A DNA stretch of 64,000 nucleotides, from the NCBI GenBank assembly GCA_958296035.1, contig OY282431.1, positions 1,367,001 to 1,431,000 on the forward strand, given 5' to 3'. Below the pieces are notes generated by a model, which was given only the letters and a program-made list of their open reading frames with translations, was not told the origin of the DNA and ran no database searches. This DNA is from Paracoccaceae bacterium. GTDB lineage: Bacteria; Pseudomonadota; Alphaproteobacteria; Rhodobacterales; Rhodobacteraceae. Below, piece by piece: positions 17,756 through 27,736 of this stretch. A program made the position numbers and the translations under genes. The first letter of the stretch is position 1. Every line of letters starts with the position of its first letter.

Positions 17756-18679
17756 TCAGGAAGCCCTCGGATGGCTGGACTTGTAGACGTTCAGCAAGTG
17801 AGTCGACTCGACCTTCAGGTAGGACTGGGTGGTCGAGAGTGAGCCGTGTCCAAGAAGTTCCTGGATGGCTCGCAAATCACCGCCGGCGGTGAGAATGTGG
17901 GTTGCAAATGAGTGCCTGAGCGCATGTGGTGTCGCCGTGGCAGGCAATCCCAGTGAATGGCGGGCGCGTTCAACTACCCGTCGAATCTGCCGCGAGTTCA
18001 ATGGGCCGCCCCTGGCTCCAACAAACAGGGGTTGTTCGGGTTCAACCACATAGGGACAAAGCCGGGCGTATTGTTCCACAGCCTCCCGAGCGAATTTGAC
18101 GACTGGAACTATTCGCTCTTTACCACCCTTGCCCACGATACGGATGGTCTCCCCGACAGGGACATCGCCTCGCCTGATTGAGAGCGCTTCGGCTACCCGC
18201 AGGCCACAACCATAGAGCAAGGCCAGCACTGCCACGTCCCTTGCATTGATCCAGGCTTTTTCAGAATCGTTTCCGGCCTGATCGATGACGTCGCAGGCGC
18301 CTTCCGGTGTCAGAGCTCGAGGCAACCGGGCCGCAAAGCGAGGGGCCCTGGTCAATTCGACATCAGCAATGTCAAATCCGTACTCTCGTGACAGCCACCT
18401 GTAAAAGCCCTTTACTGCAGACAATTTGCGGGCCAGCGATCTGGGTTTCAAGCCCTGTCCGCGTTCGTAGGCCATCCAGGCACGGAGGTCTCGCCGACTG
18501 GTCGCAGCGAGGTCACGGTGCGAGATTTCCTTGCCGCGATAGCGGGCGAGGAAGGCCATGTATGCGGTCAGGTCGCTGCGGTAACTGTTTTCCGTATTTG
18601 CGGAATCGGTACCGACTGCGGCCCGCGCCACCAGCCAGTTTTCGATCAACTGTCCAGATGTGCATATTGTTGTATTCAT
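17756..18679 (-). CDS. xerC: Tyrosine recombinase XerC
   Basis: This is a 307-residue site-specific recombinase. With XerD it resolves chromosome dimers at dif. It has an N-terminal SAM-like domain (ENWLVARAAVGTDSANTENSY) and a catalytic domain with Arg in YGCGLRVAEAL, the pair His-x-x-Arg in HALRHSFATH, His in LLGHGSLSTTQ and the nucleophile Tyr in TTQSYLKV. I chose the ATG at 18679 because it overlaps the DUF484 stop by ATGA; an upstream codon at 18703 is less likely. It is the last gene of fsa-DUF484-xerC. Confidence 0.95.
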   Translation of the reverse strand: MNTTICTSGQLIENWLVARAAVGTDSANTENSYRSDLTAYMAFLARYRGKEISHRDLAATSRRDLRAWMAYERGQGLKPRSLARKLSAVKGFYRWLSREYGFDIADVELTRAPRFAARLPRALTPEGACDVIDQAGNDSEKAWINARDVAVLALLYGCGLRVAEALSIRRGDVPVGETIRIVGKGGKERIVPVVKFAREAVEQYARLCPYVVEPEQPLFVGARGGPLNSRQIRRVVERARHSLGLPATATPHALRHSFATHILTAGGDLRAIQELLGHGSLSTTQSYLKVESTHLLNVYKSSHPRAS

Positions 18680-19401
18680 GCCAGATGTTGTTCCAGGAGG
18701 CATACAACAGAATTTCCGAAGAACTCAAGAAGCACGGTTTCCTGAAGCGGGCTGAACTGGTTGCCATCGACACTTCCAATCAGCAGCAGCATTTTGAATG
18801 GGTGCCGGAAGAAATCCAGCGGTATGGCAGCTTCAGAGCGAATTTGCGATCCTATGTCTCCGTAGACATCTGCACTGCCACCCGGAATCTCGCGCAACAG
18901 CACTTTTTTTTCGGAATGCAACGCGGCACGCTTGAGGAATCTGGCAATTGATCCGGGTGATCGATTCACAAGAACCTGATTCCTGAGACGGTGCAGTGGT
19001 GATCTGGCTTGCGGGGGCCTCTCGACCAGGAGGCGGATGGCAGCGACTCCAAGCTGATTTGGGACATAAGCTTCCAGTGTGTCCAGGAACACTTGCAGAT
19101 TGGAACACTTCATGAGTGCAACGACAACCCGATGGATACGCCGTGTCGTTGCGGCGTTGGCATAGGCGGCGGAAACCACCATTCGGTGAGTTTCCTCAAG
19201 TTCCTGCAGGCGACTTTCCAGCTTTCGCAGCGCCACCCCGCGCAGATCTATTACATTTTCCTGAGGCTGGACCGCTTGCGGTCCAGCCAGCACCCGAATT
19301 ATCTCCAGATCTTTCAAGACCAGATCGGGATTGGCCAGAATGGCAGCTCGCACTGCCCCTGGCGAGGGAATTCGGCTGGCAGTGTATTCCGGTTTGGCCA
19401 T
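18676..19401 (-). CDS. DUF484 family protein
   Basis: This 241-residue GAF-like DUF484 protein starts in the usual way (VRAAILANPDLVLKDLEIIRVL, then a coiled coil RKLESRLQELEETHRMVVSAA) and has a C-terminal GAF-like half (SEAAIPLDFF, LLLIGSVDGNQFSP). The function of the family is unknown; it is consistently found next to xerC in proteobacteria, as here, with a 4-base overlap, suggesting a link to recombination or chromosome segregation. Nineteen bases separate it from fsa. Confidence 0.9.
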   Translation of the reverse strand: MAKPEYTASRIPSPGAVRAAILANPDLVLKDLEIIRVLAGPQAVQPQENVIDLRGVALRKLESRLQELEETHRMVVSAAYANAATTRRIHRVVVALMKCSNLQVFLDTLEAYVPNQLGVAAIRLLVERPPQARSPLHRLRNQVLVNRSPGSIARFLKRAALHSEKKVLLREIPGGSADVYGDIGSQIRSEAAIPLDFFRHPFKMLLLIGSVDGNQFSPLQETVLLEFFGNSVVCLLEQHLA

Positions 19402-19420
19402 TTCCTGTTCCGGTCCCCGG

Positions 19421-20074
19421 TCAGACTATCGACATGCCTGTCTTTTCCCAGTCGGACAGAAAGCTGGCAAGGCCCTTGTCTGTAAGTGGATGCTTGGCGA
19501 GTTTGCGGAGCACAGCCGGCGGTACTGTGGCGACATCTGCACCAACGAGAGCTGAACTCATGACATGAAAGGGCGAGCGAATGGATGCAGCAAGAATTTC
19601 AGTAGCAAAACCGTAATTGTCGTATATCTGGCGAATGTGAGCAATCAGGTCCATGCCATCCAGCCCCAGGTCGTCAAGTCGGCCAATGAACGGGCTGATA
19701 TAGGCAGCGCCTGCCTTGGCGGCGAGCAATGCCTGGTTAGCGCTAAAGCAAAGCGTGACGTTGACCCGGATCGATTGGTCCGAAAGTGCTCGACAGGCCT
19801 TCAGACCATCCCAGGTCAGCGGCACCTTCACAACAATATTGGACGCAATTGCAGCTAGCACCTGACCCTCCTGGATCATCTGTTCGGTTTCCGTGGCCAC
19901 AACTTCAGCGCTGACTGGACCACTGACCAGTTCACAGATGTCAGCCAGCACCTCACGTACATCCCGGTTTGATTTCATGATCAGGGACGGATTTGTCGTG
20001 ACTCCGTCCACGAGGCCGCTAGGGTTGAGCCTCGCGATCTCGGAAATGTCGGCGGTATCGACAAAGAATTTCAT
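19421..20074 (-). CDS. fsa: Fructose-6-phosphate aldolase / transaldolase-like protein
   Basis: This 217-residue protein is of the small transaldolase (TalC/FSA) type. [16 protein letters not shown] and GVTTNPSLI begin the barrel, [10 protein letters not shown] carries the Schiff-base lysine, and SPFIGRLDD and [10 protein letters not shown] follow in the expected order. It is either a transaldolase of the pentose phosphate pathway or a fructose-6-phosphate aldolase; the sequence alone does not decide. It is the first gene of a minus-strand group with DUF484 and xerC, an order common in alphaproteobacteria. Confidence 0.93.
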   Translation of the reverse strand: MKFFVDTADISEIARLNPSGLVDGVTTNPSLIMKSNRDVREVLADICELVSGPVSAEVVATETEQMIQEGQVLAAIASNIVVKVPLTWDGLKACRALSDQSIRVNVTLCFSANQALLAAKAGAAYISPFIGRLDDLGLDGMDLIAHIRQIYDNYGFATEILAASIRSPFHVMSSALVGADVATVPPAVLRKLAKHPLTDKGLASFLSDWEKTGMSIV

Positions 20075-20653
20075 GGTTGTGGTCCTGTTACGTTTTGTAT
20101 GAAGTGTTGGAACTGATTACCGTATTCTAGCTCGAATTGCACCATGCGCTTCATTCGCGCCTGGCATCGCAGTGTCAATAATGGGGCCACGGACCAATAG
20201 GAAGTGGCCGGCCGGCCTGGAAATCATTTCACCGACAGGTCAAATAGGGATGCCTGCTGCGGAGATTCAAGGCCCGGGGCGTCTGGCCCGTCGAATTGCA
20301 GATCGCCCCTGGTCGTGCCCCGTCAATTGCCCTCTTGTTGTTCAGACGCGTCCGTCAATGATGCCGGAACTGCCGGTCATGTGATGCCGTTGCAGCTGCC
20401 GGGGACCGACGCCCTTCAAGGTGGCAGCGTCAGGCAAGATAGCGTAAAGGCGAAGAGTATGGTCGATCGGGGTTGTCATGTATGCAGCGGCAGTAGAATC
20501 GGTTATGCTGACTTCGGGTCGCTTTTCACTTGACGCCCTTATGCTAGCGAATCTCCCATATGCCGCATGGGGTCGATCGGCGGTTGAGGAAGTGCCTTTG
20601 GCGTACCGTTGCAGTCCTTCTACAAACCGGAATGCTGCAAAGATCAAGTCCTG
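20075..20653. other. Divergent intergenic region fsa / priA, about 580 bp
   Basis: No gene with family features is seen on either strand. It must contain the promoters of fsa (minus) and priA (plus). Overlapping open frames in the 20342-20914 range are shadows of priA and its leader. Confidence 0.5.
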
Positions 20654-22870
20654 ATGAATCGACCTCCCAGGGATGAAGAATTGGTCCGGTCGTTTGCAGC
20701 TGGTGACAGGGTTTCGGTCATGACCAAGTTGCCTGTCGATGGACCATTTGACTATCTTGCACCTGATGGCGGCGTCTCCGTTGGAGACTATGTCCGTGTA
20801 CCGATCGGCCCACGCAGCGTCGTAGGCGTCGTCTGGGACAAGGGAGGAAACAAACCCCTCGACCGAAACAAGGTGCGCGCCATCGAGAGTCGGATTGACG
20901 TGCCTCCGATGCATTCGGTGTTCATGAAGTTTCTTGAGCGTGCTGCCGGCTACAACCTGGCATCCGTCAACGCCATGCTGAGGCTTACACGTCTTCCTGA
21001 ATCCAACGAAGCCCTTCCAACACGATTGACATTTCGCCTTTCAGGAACCAGCCCCAAGCGAATGACAGCACCGAGGGCGCGCGTCATCGAAGCGCTGGAA
21101 CAGGCGGGAGCCCGGGGCCTTGCTGCAGCTTCGTTGCAGGAGCGGGCCGAGACCACAGCGTCGGTTATCTCGGGCCTCAGGAAGCAGGGCGTGATTGTTG
21201 CCGATGCGGTTCCTTCTTCCTACCGTCTCCCCAAGCTCAACGTAAAAGCTCGGAAAACGCGTCTCAACGCCGAGCAACGGGACGTGTCGCGCCAGTTCGT
21301 GGCGAGGGCTCAGCAAGCAACCTACCAAACTGTGCTTCTCAAGGGTGTTCCCGGGGCCGGCAAGACCGAAGTCTACCTTGAAGCGGTTGCAGCAACCATT
21401 CGGAGTGGGAGGCAAGTGCTGGTGCTGTTGCCGGAAATAGCACTGACAGTCCAGTTTCTGGAGCGCGTGGCAGAGCGTTTTGGTTCACCGCCCCTGCAGT
21501 GGCATTCCGGAATTACCAAGGCGCGCAAGAAGCGAGTGTGGACGCTAGTCGGTAGCGGCAGGGCACAGCTCGTGGTTGGCGCACGTTCGGCTCTGTTTCT
21601 GCCATTTACCGATCTTGGTCTGATCGTGGTTGACGAAGAACATGATCGCTCATTCAAGCAATCCGAAGGAGTTATCTACCACGCCAGGGACATGGCTGTG
21701 CTGCGTGGTTCCATGAGTGGTTCATTGGTCATTCTCTCGTCAGCTACGCCGTCACTCGAAAGTTGGATCAACGCCAGGGACGGAAAGTACGGGCGTCTGG
21801 ACATGGTCACGCGTTATGGTTCTGCGGCCGCACCGGTTGTCGACACGATCGATATGCGTAGCGAGAGCCTTCCGCGGGGACGATGGATTTCGCGTGTCCT
21901 GGCCGGTGAAATCCAGTTGCGCCTGCGAAGACATCAGCAGTCCCTGCTCTTTCTGAACCGCAGAGGGTTTGCTCCGCTGACGATTTGTCGCGCTTGCGGG
22001 CACCAGATTAGCTGCTCGGAATGCGATGTTACACTGACCGAACACCGCTTTGTCAGGGAATTGCAATGTCACCAGTGCGGCTTGAGTACAGCTGTTCCCG
22101 AAACCTGTCCCCACTGTGACGTGGCAGGGAAGCTGGCGCCGATCGGGCCAGGAGTCGAGCGCCTCGCCGAAGAGGTGGCCAGCCTGTTTCCCGACGCCAA
22201 GCTGGAAGTATTGTCGTCAGACCTTGTGAGCGCCGGTGATCAACTGCGCGAGAGGATTGGCAGCATTACATCCGGAGATGTGGACATCGTGGTCGGGACA
22301 CAGATCATTGCCAAGGGACATAATTTTCCGCACTTGTCGCTTGCAGCTGTAATAGATGCCGATATGGGGCTGCAGGGCGCAGACATCCGGGCGGCTGAGC
22401 ACTGCTTTCAACTGATTCGACAGGTTGCAGGGCGTTCAGGGCGCATTGACCTTGAGGGGGTCGCGTTGCTGCAGACCTGGCAACCCGAGCACCCGATTAT
22501 GCAGGCAATCGTTTCGGGCGACGACGAGAAATTCTGGACTACCGAAGCAGCCGAACGCGAGATTGCCGGAATTCCGCCCTTCGGTCAATATGTAGGGATC
22601 GTTGTTTCCGGTTCCGACATTGATGCGGTAAGGACGTTGTCGATGGAGATGGCTCGCCTCAGCGGGCCGCTTGATGGTATCGGTGCCGAACTGTTTGGGC
22701 CGGCACCGGCACCCATCATGCGGATCAGGGGACGGGTGCGCTTCCGCCTGCTGATCAAGGCCGAGCGCAGCATGGCGGTACAGGCTGCCACAGCAAGCTG
22801 GCTTGGGCAATTCAAAATTCCCGGAAGCATCCGGTTGACGGTAGATGTAGACCCTCATGACTTCCTTTAG
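20654..22870 (+). CDS. priA: Primosomal protein N' (replication restart helicase PriA)
   Basis: This 738-residue helicase restarts stalled replication forks. It has an N-terminal DNA-binding domain (KLPVDGPFDYLAPDG), a Walker A motif in KGVPGAGKTEVYLE, a DEAH-type box as VVDEEHDRSFKQ, helicase motif III SSATPSLES, and the zinc-binding cysteine pairs CRACGHQISCSEC and CHQCGLSTAVPETCPHC. Motifs V/VI follow (GTQIIAKGHNFP, QVAGRSGR). The start at 20654 gives the usual length; ATG 20720 (MTKLPVDG) is an alternative that would still keep the first conserved strand. Confidence 0.96.
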   Translation: MNRPPRDEELVRSFAAGDRVSVMTKLPVDGPFDYLAPDGGVSVGDYVRVPIGPRSVVGVVWDKGGNKPLDRNKVRAIESRIDVPPMHSVFMKFLERAAGYNLASVNAMLRLTRLPESNEALPTRLTFRLSGTSPKRMTAPRARVIEALEQAGARGLAAASLQERAETTASVISGLRKQGVIVADAVPSSYRLPKLNVKARKTRLNAEQRDVSRQFVARAQQATYQTVLLKGVPGAGKTEVYLEAVAATIRSGRQVLVLLPEIALTVQFLERVAERFGSPPLQWHSGITKARKKRVWTLVGSGRAQLVVGARSALFLPFTDLGLIVVDEEHDRSFKQSEGVIYHARDMAVLRGSMSGSLVILSSATPSLESWINARDGKYGRLDMVTRYGSAAAPVVDTIDMRSESLPRGRWISRVLAGEIQLRLRRHQQSLLFLNRRGFAPLTICRACGHQISCSECDVTLTEHRFVRELQCHQCGLSTAVPETCPHCDVAGKLAPIGPGVERLAEEVASLFPDAKLEVLSSDLVSAGDQLRERIGSITSGDVDIVVGTQIIAKGHNFPHLSLAAVIDADMGLQGADIRAAEHCFQLIRQVAGRSGRIDLEGVALLQTWQPEHPIMQAIVSGDDEKFWTTEAAEREIAGIPPFGQYVGIVVSGSDIDAVRTLSMEMARLSGPLDGIGAELFGPAPAPIMRIRGRVRFRLLIKAERSMAVQAATASWLGQFKIPGSIRLTVDVDPHDFL

Positions 22871-22984
22871 AACTGATCATGCAACTGATCGACAGACTCC
22901 GCACACGGGGAATCTCTTGAACAAAGTATGTTTTCATCGATGATACCTTAACCGATCGACAATCAACGGGCAGTCTTCACAAAG

Positions 22985-23902
22985 ATGTACGACAAGATTT
23001 CGCTGATAGGCATGGGGCTGATTGCGTCCTCGATGGCCCATGGTATCCACAGGCACGGAATTGCCCGATCTCTGGTTGGGTACACCCGGTCGCAGCAGAC
23101 AAGGGAGGTTGCCTGCGAGCTTGGTCTGGTTGACCACATGTGCAATTCCCTTGAGGAGGTCGTAGAGGATGCCGACCTGGTTGTGCTCTGCACACCTGTC
23201 AGAACCTTTGGACAGATCGCGCGCATCATTGCGCCGCATCTGAAGCCTGGCGCAACATTGAGTGATGTCGGGTCGGTCAAGAGCTACGTTGTTAAATCAG
23301 TAGCACCTCATGTGCCCGCAAACGTGCATTTTGTGCCCGGCCATCCACTGGCAGGAACAGAGCACTCGGGACCGCGCGCCGGTTTTGCCGAACTGTTCGT
23401 CAATCGCTGGTGCCTGATCACGCCACTTGCGAACTCGCCTAAGGAACCGGTTGAGAGACTGGCCGAATTCTGGAGGATACTTGGTGCACAGGTAGACTAT
23501 ATGGAACCGACGCATCACGATCTGGTGCTTGCCGTGACATCCCACGTTCCACACCTGATTGCCTATTCGATGGTTGGAACAGCTGATCATCTGCACAGAG
23601 TCAGCAAGACAGAAGTAATCCAGTATTCGGCAGCGGGATTCAGGGACTTCACGCGTATCGCTGCCTCGAACCCGACAATGTGGCATGATGTTTTCCTGTC
23701 CAACAAGGAAGCAACCCTGGACATACTGGGAAGGTTTACCGAGGAACTGTTCTCCTTGCAGCGTGCTATCAGGACAGGGCAGGGCGACCAGTTGCTCGAA
23801 TATTTCCAGAGAACACGCTCCATCCGAAAGGGAATTGTCGAGGCTGGACAGGATACCGGAGCACCTGACTTCGGTAGAATACCAAGGCAACAGGAAACCT
23901 AG
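22985..23902 (+). CDS. tyrC: Prephenate/cyclohexadienyl dehydrogenase
   Basis: This 305-residue NAD-dependent dehydrogenase of tyrosine synthesis converts prephenate or arogenate. The Rossmann loop reads GMGLIASSMA (usually GxGLIGSS), followed by VVLCTPV, LSDVGSVKSYV, FVPGHPLAGTEHSGPRAGFAELF and the conserved TSHVPHLIAYSMV and AAGFRDFTRIAASNPTMWHDVF blocks. The length fits the single-domain TyrC type. The Gly-to-Ala change in the nucleotide loop is conservative. It stands alone, with about 115 bases to priA. Confidence 0.94.
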   Translation: MYDKISLIGMGLIASSMAHGIHRHGIARSLVGYTRSQQTREVACELGLVDHMCNSLEEVVEDADLVVLCTPVRTFGQIARIIAPHLKPGATLSDVGSVKSYVVKSVAPHVPANVHFVPGHPLAGTEHSGPRAGFAELFVNRWCLITPLANSPKEPVERLAEFWRILGAQVDYMEPTHHDLVLAVTSHVPHLIAYSMVGTADHLHRVSKTEVIQYSAAGFRDFTRIAASNPTMWHDVFLSNKEATLDILGRFTEELFSLQRAIRTGQGDQLLEYFQRTRSIRKGIVEAGQDTGAPDFGRIPRQQET

Positions 23903-24394
23903 GTCGCGCTCTGCCTGTCCAGGTTCGGGGCCCAACAGTTCCCATGTACGCATGCACTCTGATCAAGACCGAAGATCAAGCATCAATGCGCCGATCACAC
24001 GTTCTTGCAGCAATTCCCGCTAGCGATCTGTCTGTGCATTGACTTGCTGACCTTGGCACAGGTCCGTGTGGAAAAGCATACCACGCCATCGGCGACCTGC
24101 AACAGGGCACCGCAAGGTTTCGATACGTCATGGCCAGGATTCGAGCGTCAGGGGTGAAGGGAAAGTGGTCTATACTTTCGCTGCCTACGCCGGCGCGTCA
24201 TGGCCCTGTAGCAGACCTCCCAGTCGGCTTTGCGGAACATAATTAACATGGCACGGAGCTTTCTCCACAGTGCCCGGTTGGAACCAGCTCGCTGGCGCAG
24301 GGCATTGAACTGGGCGCAGCATCAGGCCCTGGTCGATCAGAAAGGCCTCGACCCTGAAGTATCATGCCTTCCCGACCGGCAAACTAAATTAAAG
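23903..24394. other. 490-bp gap after tyrC, no recognised gene
   Basis: A short open frame at 24230-24436 has no recognisable domain. Its last residues (KLKALEDWIKSF) could be a degraded upstream piece of the helicase remnant that follows. Nothing else is seen. Confidence 0.4.
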
Positions 24395-24454
24395 GCTCTC
24401 GAAGATTGGATCAAGAGCTTCGATTCCGGGCCGTAACCGGTCGAAAACTGCTCA

Positions 24455-24823
24455 ATGTACGTGATAGTTCGAACTAACGGCGTGTTGGAGAAGTTCAGGT
24501 GGGGATTGCAGGATCGGGGTATTGAGATTCCGAAGATCAAGCGCAATCAGCCGGATGATGAACGGAGCCACGGAGTTCGGCCCGCGACAATGAACCGGGC
24601 GAAGGGTCTTGAATTCCTGGCAGTGGAAATTGTTGCGGGGGGCACGGGAATTATTCCACTCAAAATAGGACTTGACCAGTCACTCGACGAAGCAGCCTGG
24701 GAGAAATTCAGGGGCAATGAGCCGCGACTTCTTTTCGTGGTGGCTACAAGGGCCAGGAAAAAGCTACTCGTCACCTGCTCAGGACGACCTTCTGAATTGC
24801 CTGAAATTCTGATTGAACGCTGA
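24455..24823 (+). pseudogene. C-terminal remnant of a UvrD/Rep-type helicase
   Basis: The 122 codons correspond to the last motifs of a superfamily 1 helicase: ATMNRAKGLEFLAVEIV (motif V, normally MHRxKGLEFD) and RLLFVVATRARKKLLVTCSGRPSELPEIL (motif VI and the usual C-terminus). The ATPase core is absent. The frame immediately upstream is closed by a stop, so the start at 24455 is only the first available ATG. Motif V has Asn for His. It is a fragment, not a working gene. Confidence 0.75.
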
Positions 24824-25134
24824 ACAGATGACAACGTCTGCTGCCGGGTAAGATAGGCGCGGCAGATGGCTTCAATCCCCGCCGTGCTTCCGGCAAGAAT
24901 AGACAGGCGAATGATTGGATATTGCCGGTCCAATCCCGATGCACCGCTACAGCGCGAGTATAGCAAAGCCTTCGCGACGTGCGACTCTGGATTGTGGTCA
25001 TGACAATTCTCAATGGAGAGCCGACAAGCTACGGCCTCTATATTCTCTTGACGAGCCGAAGTCCCACGTCCTTGTCACTTAGGGCCAGCTATCCTATTCC
25101 CCGGCCAGGGCAAACCAATAAAGCAAGATAACTG
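24824..25134. other. Gap before the DUF262 gene, about 310 bp
   Basis: No gene is recognised. The promoter of the DUF262-HEPN pair should lie in the last part; AAAGCAAGATAACTG precedes the ATG at 25135 but has only a weak ribosome site. Confidence 0.4.
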
Positions 25135-25204
25135 ATGGACCATCGGGTGGAAACAGAAAAAGTCGATGACCCAATTGGGGATGATGAAACGATCCCACTC
25201 CCAT
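25135..25204 (+). pseudogene. DUF262 gene, 5' fragment (before IS insertion)
   Basis: ATG 25135 opens 23 codons (MDHRVETEKVDDPIGDDETI, then PLP) that end at the IS copy B target site ccat. Joining 25204 to 26739 continues in frame as LPYNFHITSFGADMPVDG, which reads like a normal start of a DUF262 protein. The whole gene would have encoded 355 residues. Confidence 0.75.
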
Positions 25205-26734
25205 GAGCCTCTTGCAAAACTCTTATGAACCGGGGGTTTTTGCCCGATTATCAGCACTTTTTGCCGATCAGGCCCAGGCAAGGAATCGCTGCTCCTGTAT
25301 AACAGTATGTTCTACGAACCGAATACGGAGGAAACGATCCCATGCCATTGAGTGCAGAACTTACAACGTGTTGGCACCGATTTCAAGACGTTCTCTGTCC
25401 TTCGCTCGCCGAGACGCTTGGCCCGCTGAACAAGAACCATCGCCGTATGATCGCGGTGATTGATCTTGCCCCGCCAGAGGCTTTTGTCCACTGCAACTCC
25501 CGCCACAGCCCCGGCCGTCCGCAACAGAGCCGTACCGCCATTGCCCGCGCCTTCATTGCCAAGGCGGTGTATAATCTTTCGACGACGCGAGCCCTGATCG
25601 ACCGGGTCCAGAATGACCCTGTGTTGCGCCGCCTGTGTGGCTGGGAGACGGTCAGGCAGATCCCGAGCGAGGCCACCTTTTCCCGTAGCTTTGCGGCGTT
25701 TGCCGAGCACCGCATTCCGGAACGCATCCATGAGGCCTTGATCAAGGTGGCCTATGCGGACACCTGTGTCGGTCACATCTCTCGGGATGCGACGGCGATC
25801 AAGGGGCGTGAGACGTCGAAGACGGTGAAGGCCAGTGCCAGGAAGGCGGTCAAGCCCAAACGCAAGCCTGGTCGGCCGCGCAAGGGCGAGGAGGTCATCA
25901 AGGCACCGACCCGACTGCAAAAGCAACGTGTTTCGGATCTTGACACCATGCTGGCCGATTTGCCGGTGCATTGCGATGTTGGCAAGAAGAAGAACTCCAA
26001 GGGGTTTTCCGAAAGCTGGAAGGGTTACAAGCTTCATATCGATGCGGCAGACGGCGAGGTGCCGATCAGCTGCATTCTGACCTCGGCCTCGATGCATGAC
26101 AGCCAGGCGGCCATTCCACTGTCAGTGATGAGCGGCGAGCGCATTGATCATCTCTATGAATTGATGGACGCCGCCTATGACAGCAAGGACATCGCCGAGC
26201 ACAGCCGGTCATCGGGCCATGTCCCGATCATTGATGTCAATCCACGCAACAACAAGGCGTTGAAAGCGCACCGCAAGACTGAAGCCCTTGCCAGGCGCTG
26301 TATCGGCCATACCGACCCGGCCGCCGAGCGTTACAAAGTTCGTTCGACAGTCGAGCGTGTCAACGGACAGTTGAAGGACAATTACGGTGGCCGCTTTATC
26401 AGGGTCCAGGGGCATGCCAAGGTGTTCTGTCACCTGATGTTCGGCGTCCTGGCCATGACCGCCGAGCGACTGATGCGACTGGCAGCGCCCGACTAACCTG
26501 CAAGACCCCCCCTGACCGGACAGCGGCCACCAGGCTGATCGGCCACTGTCCTCTTTTTCGAGGACGGTGCGGTCAGGCGTGTCTCCCTGGCAGGACATTC
26601 CTGTTCCAAATCGGCAAATCCGCCTTCAAAATGCGAAAATCGTTCGTCTCTGGCCTGAGACCATAGAATTCAATGCAACTTCAGTCATCATGATGCTACA
26701 ACAACATTGAACTCAATAGTTTTGAAAGAGGCTC
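25205..26734 (+). mobile_element. Intact 1.5-kb DDE insertion sequence (copy B)
   Basis: The ends are imperfect inverted repeats of about 20 bp (left GAGCCTCTTGCAAAACTC, right complement GAGCCTCTTTCAAAACT). They are flanked by the 4-bp direct repeat ccat (25201-25204 and 26735-26738). The element is 1,530 bp with one full transposase gene and a 235-bp right end. The family is of the IS5/IS1182 kind by transposase layout; the exact IS family is uncertain. Partial copies lie at 8745-11834, 13033-14081 and, more diverged, 28601-28917. Confidence 0.92.
25342..26496 (+). CDS. DDE transposase of IS copy B (IS5/IS1182-like)
   Basis: This 384-residue protein has an N-terminal DUF772-like helical domain (RRLCGWETVRQIPSEATFSR), then the catalytic domain with Asp in SRDATAIKG, Asp in MDAAYDSKD and Glu in RSTVERVNGQLKDNYGG. 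A lysine/arginine-rich insert (KAVKPKRKPGRPRKGEE) sits between, with an AT-hook-like GRPRKG. The ATG has GGAGG upstream (aatacggaggaaacgatcccatg). It seems complete and could also act on the truncated copies, which keep only one end each. Confidence 0.9.
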   Translation: MPLSAELTTCWHRFQDVLCPSLAETLGPLNKNHRRMIAVIDLAPPEAFVHCNSRHSPGRPQQSRTAIARAFIAKAVYNLSTTRALIDRVQNDPVLRRLCGWETVRQIPSEATFSRSFAAFAEHRIPERIHEALIKVAYADTCVGHISRDATAIKGRETSKTVKASARKAVKPKRKPGRPRKGEEVIKAPTRLQKQRVSDLDTMLADLPVHCDVGKKKNSKGFSESWKGYKLHIDAADGEVPISCILTSASMHDSQAAIPLSVMSGERIDHLYELMDAAYDSKDIAEHSRSSGHVPIIDVNPRNNKALKAHRKTEALARRCIGHTDPAAERYKVRSTVERVNGQLKDNYGGRFIRVQGHAKVFCHLMFGVLAMTAERLMRLAAPD

Positions 26735-26738
26735 CCAT

Positions 26739-27736
26739 ATAACTTTCACATTACCAGCTTCGGCGCCGACATGCCGGTAGATGGATTGGTAAAGCGTCTC
26801 AATAACAACAGAATTTACGTGCCGTCATTTCAACGGAAATTTGTTTGGACTTTCATACAGGCTTCGCGGTTCATTGAATCGTTGTTGCTTGGGTTGCCAG
26901 TCCCCGGAGTCTTCCTGTTCAAGGAACAAGGCAGCAAATTGATGGTCATTGACGGTCAGCAGCGATTGTTGTCGCTGCAGAAATTCTATGATGGAAAATT
27001 TGACAATAGGATCTTCAAACTTTCTGGAGTTAAGGATGAGTTTTCCAAGAAGACCTATGAGACACTTAATGTAGAGGACCAAGAGAGACTTGATGATGCC
27101 ATAATTCATGCGACTATTTTCCAGCAAGATCATCCGTCAGGTGACCGCAGTTCAATCTACTCGGTTTTCGAGCGCCTCAATACGGGTGGAAATCAGCTTC
27201 ATCCGCAGGAAATTCGCGCATGTGTTTATCGTGGAAAACTTAACGATCTGCTCGCCCAATTGGCGCGGAATTCCGATTGGCGAAAGATCTATGGTACAAG
27301 GAACTCACGTAAGAAAGACGAAGAGATCATCCTGCGTTTCCTCGCTTTATTTCATCATGGCTCAGGCTATCAACGGCCGATGAAAGGATTCCTCAATAAA
27401 TTCATGCAAGAGCATCAGAATCCCCCCGATGAGTTATGCAAGAATTTTAGGGACTCGTTCGAGAATACAATCAAGTCTGTTGCCGAAATCTTGGGAGGCC
27501 GGGCATTGAGGCCGACGCGGAATCTCAATGTTTCGGTTGCGGATGCTGTGTTGGTCGGCTTGGCCCACAGGGTCAGGAAGGGCCCGATTACGGATCCAGA
27601 GTCGCTTAGGAAGGCCAACAAGCGAGTTCTTGAAAAGTTGAAGAGTGAGGAATTGTATTCAATCGGGACCACTAACAAGGATAGAGTGAATAGAAGAATT
27701 GAGCTGGCTCGATGCGAGTTCGAGTCTGTTTCATGA
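26739..27736 (+). pseudogene. DUF262 (GmrSD N-like) protein gene, 3' fragment after IS insertion
   Basis: This encodes the DUF262 domain: IYVPSFQRKFVWT, LPVPGVFLF, MVIDGQQRLLSL and FERLNTGGNQLHPQEIRACVY, the standard order of the ParB/Srx-like nucleotide-hydrolase fold seen in GmrS/GmrD-type and related defence proteins. The C-terminal part is helical (RALRPTRNLNVSVADAVLVGLA). IS copy B has removed the first 23 codons. An ATG at 26771 could still start a 321-residue product that keeps the DGQQR motif, so partial function is possible. The stop overlaps the HEPN gene start (ATGA). Confidence 0.82.

Noticed and set aside
24230-24436. Small protein gene before the helicase remnant
   Set aside because: There is no ribosome site or domain; only its last residues might be helicase debris.
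13033-26734. Composite transposon bounded by IS copies A and B
   Set aside because: Copy A has lost its right end, the content is core chromosome genes, and copy B has its own ccat duplication, so it inserted alone.
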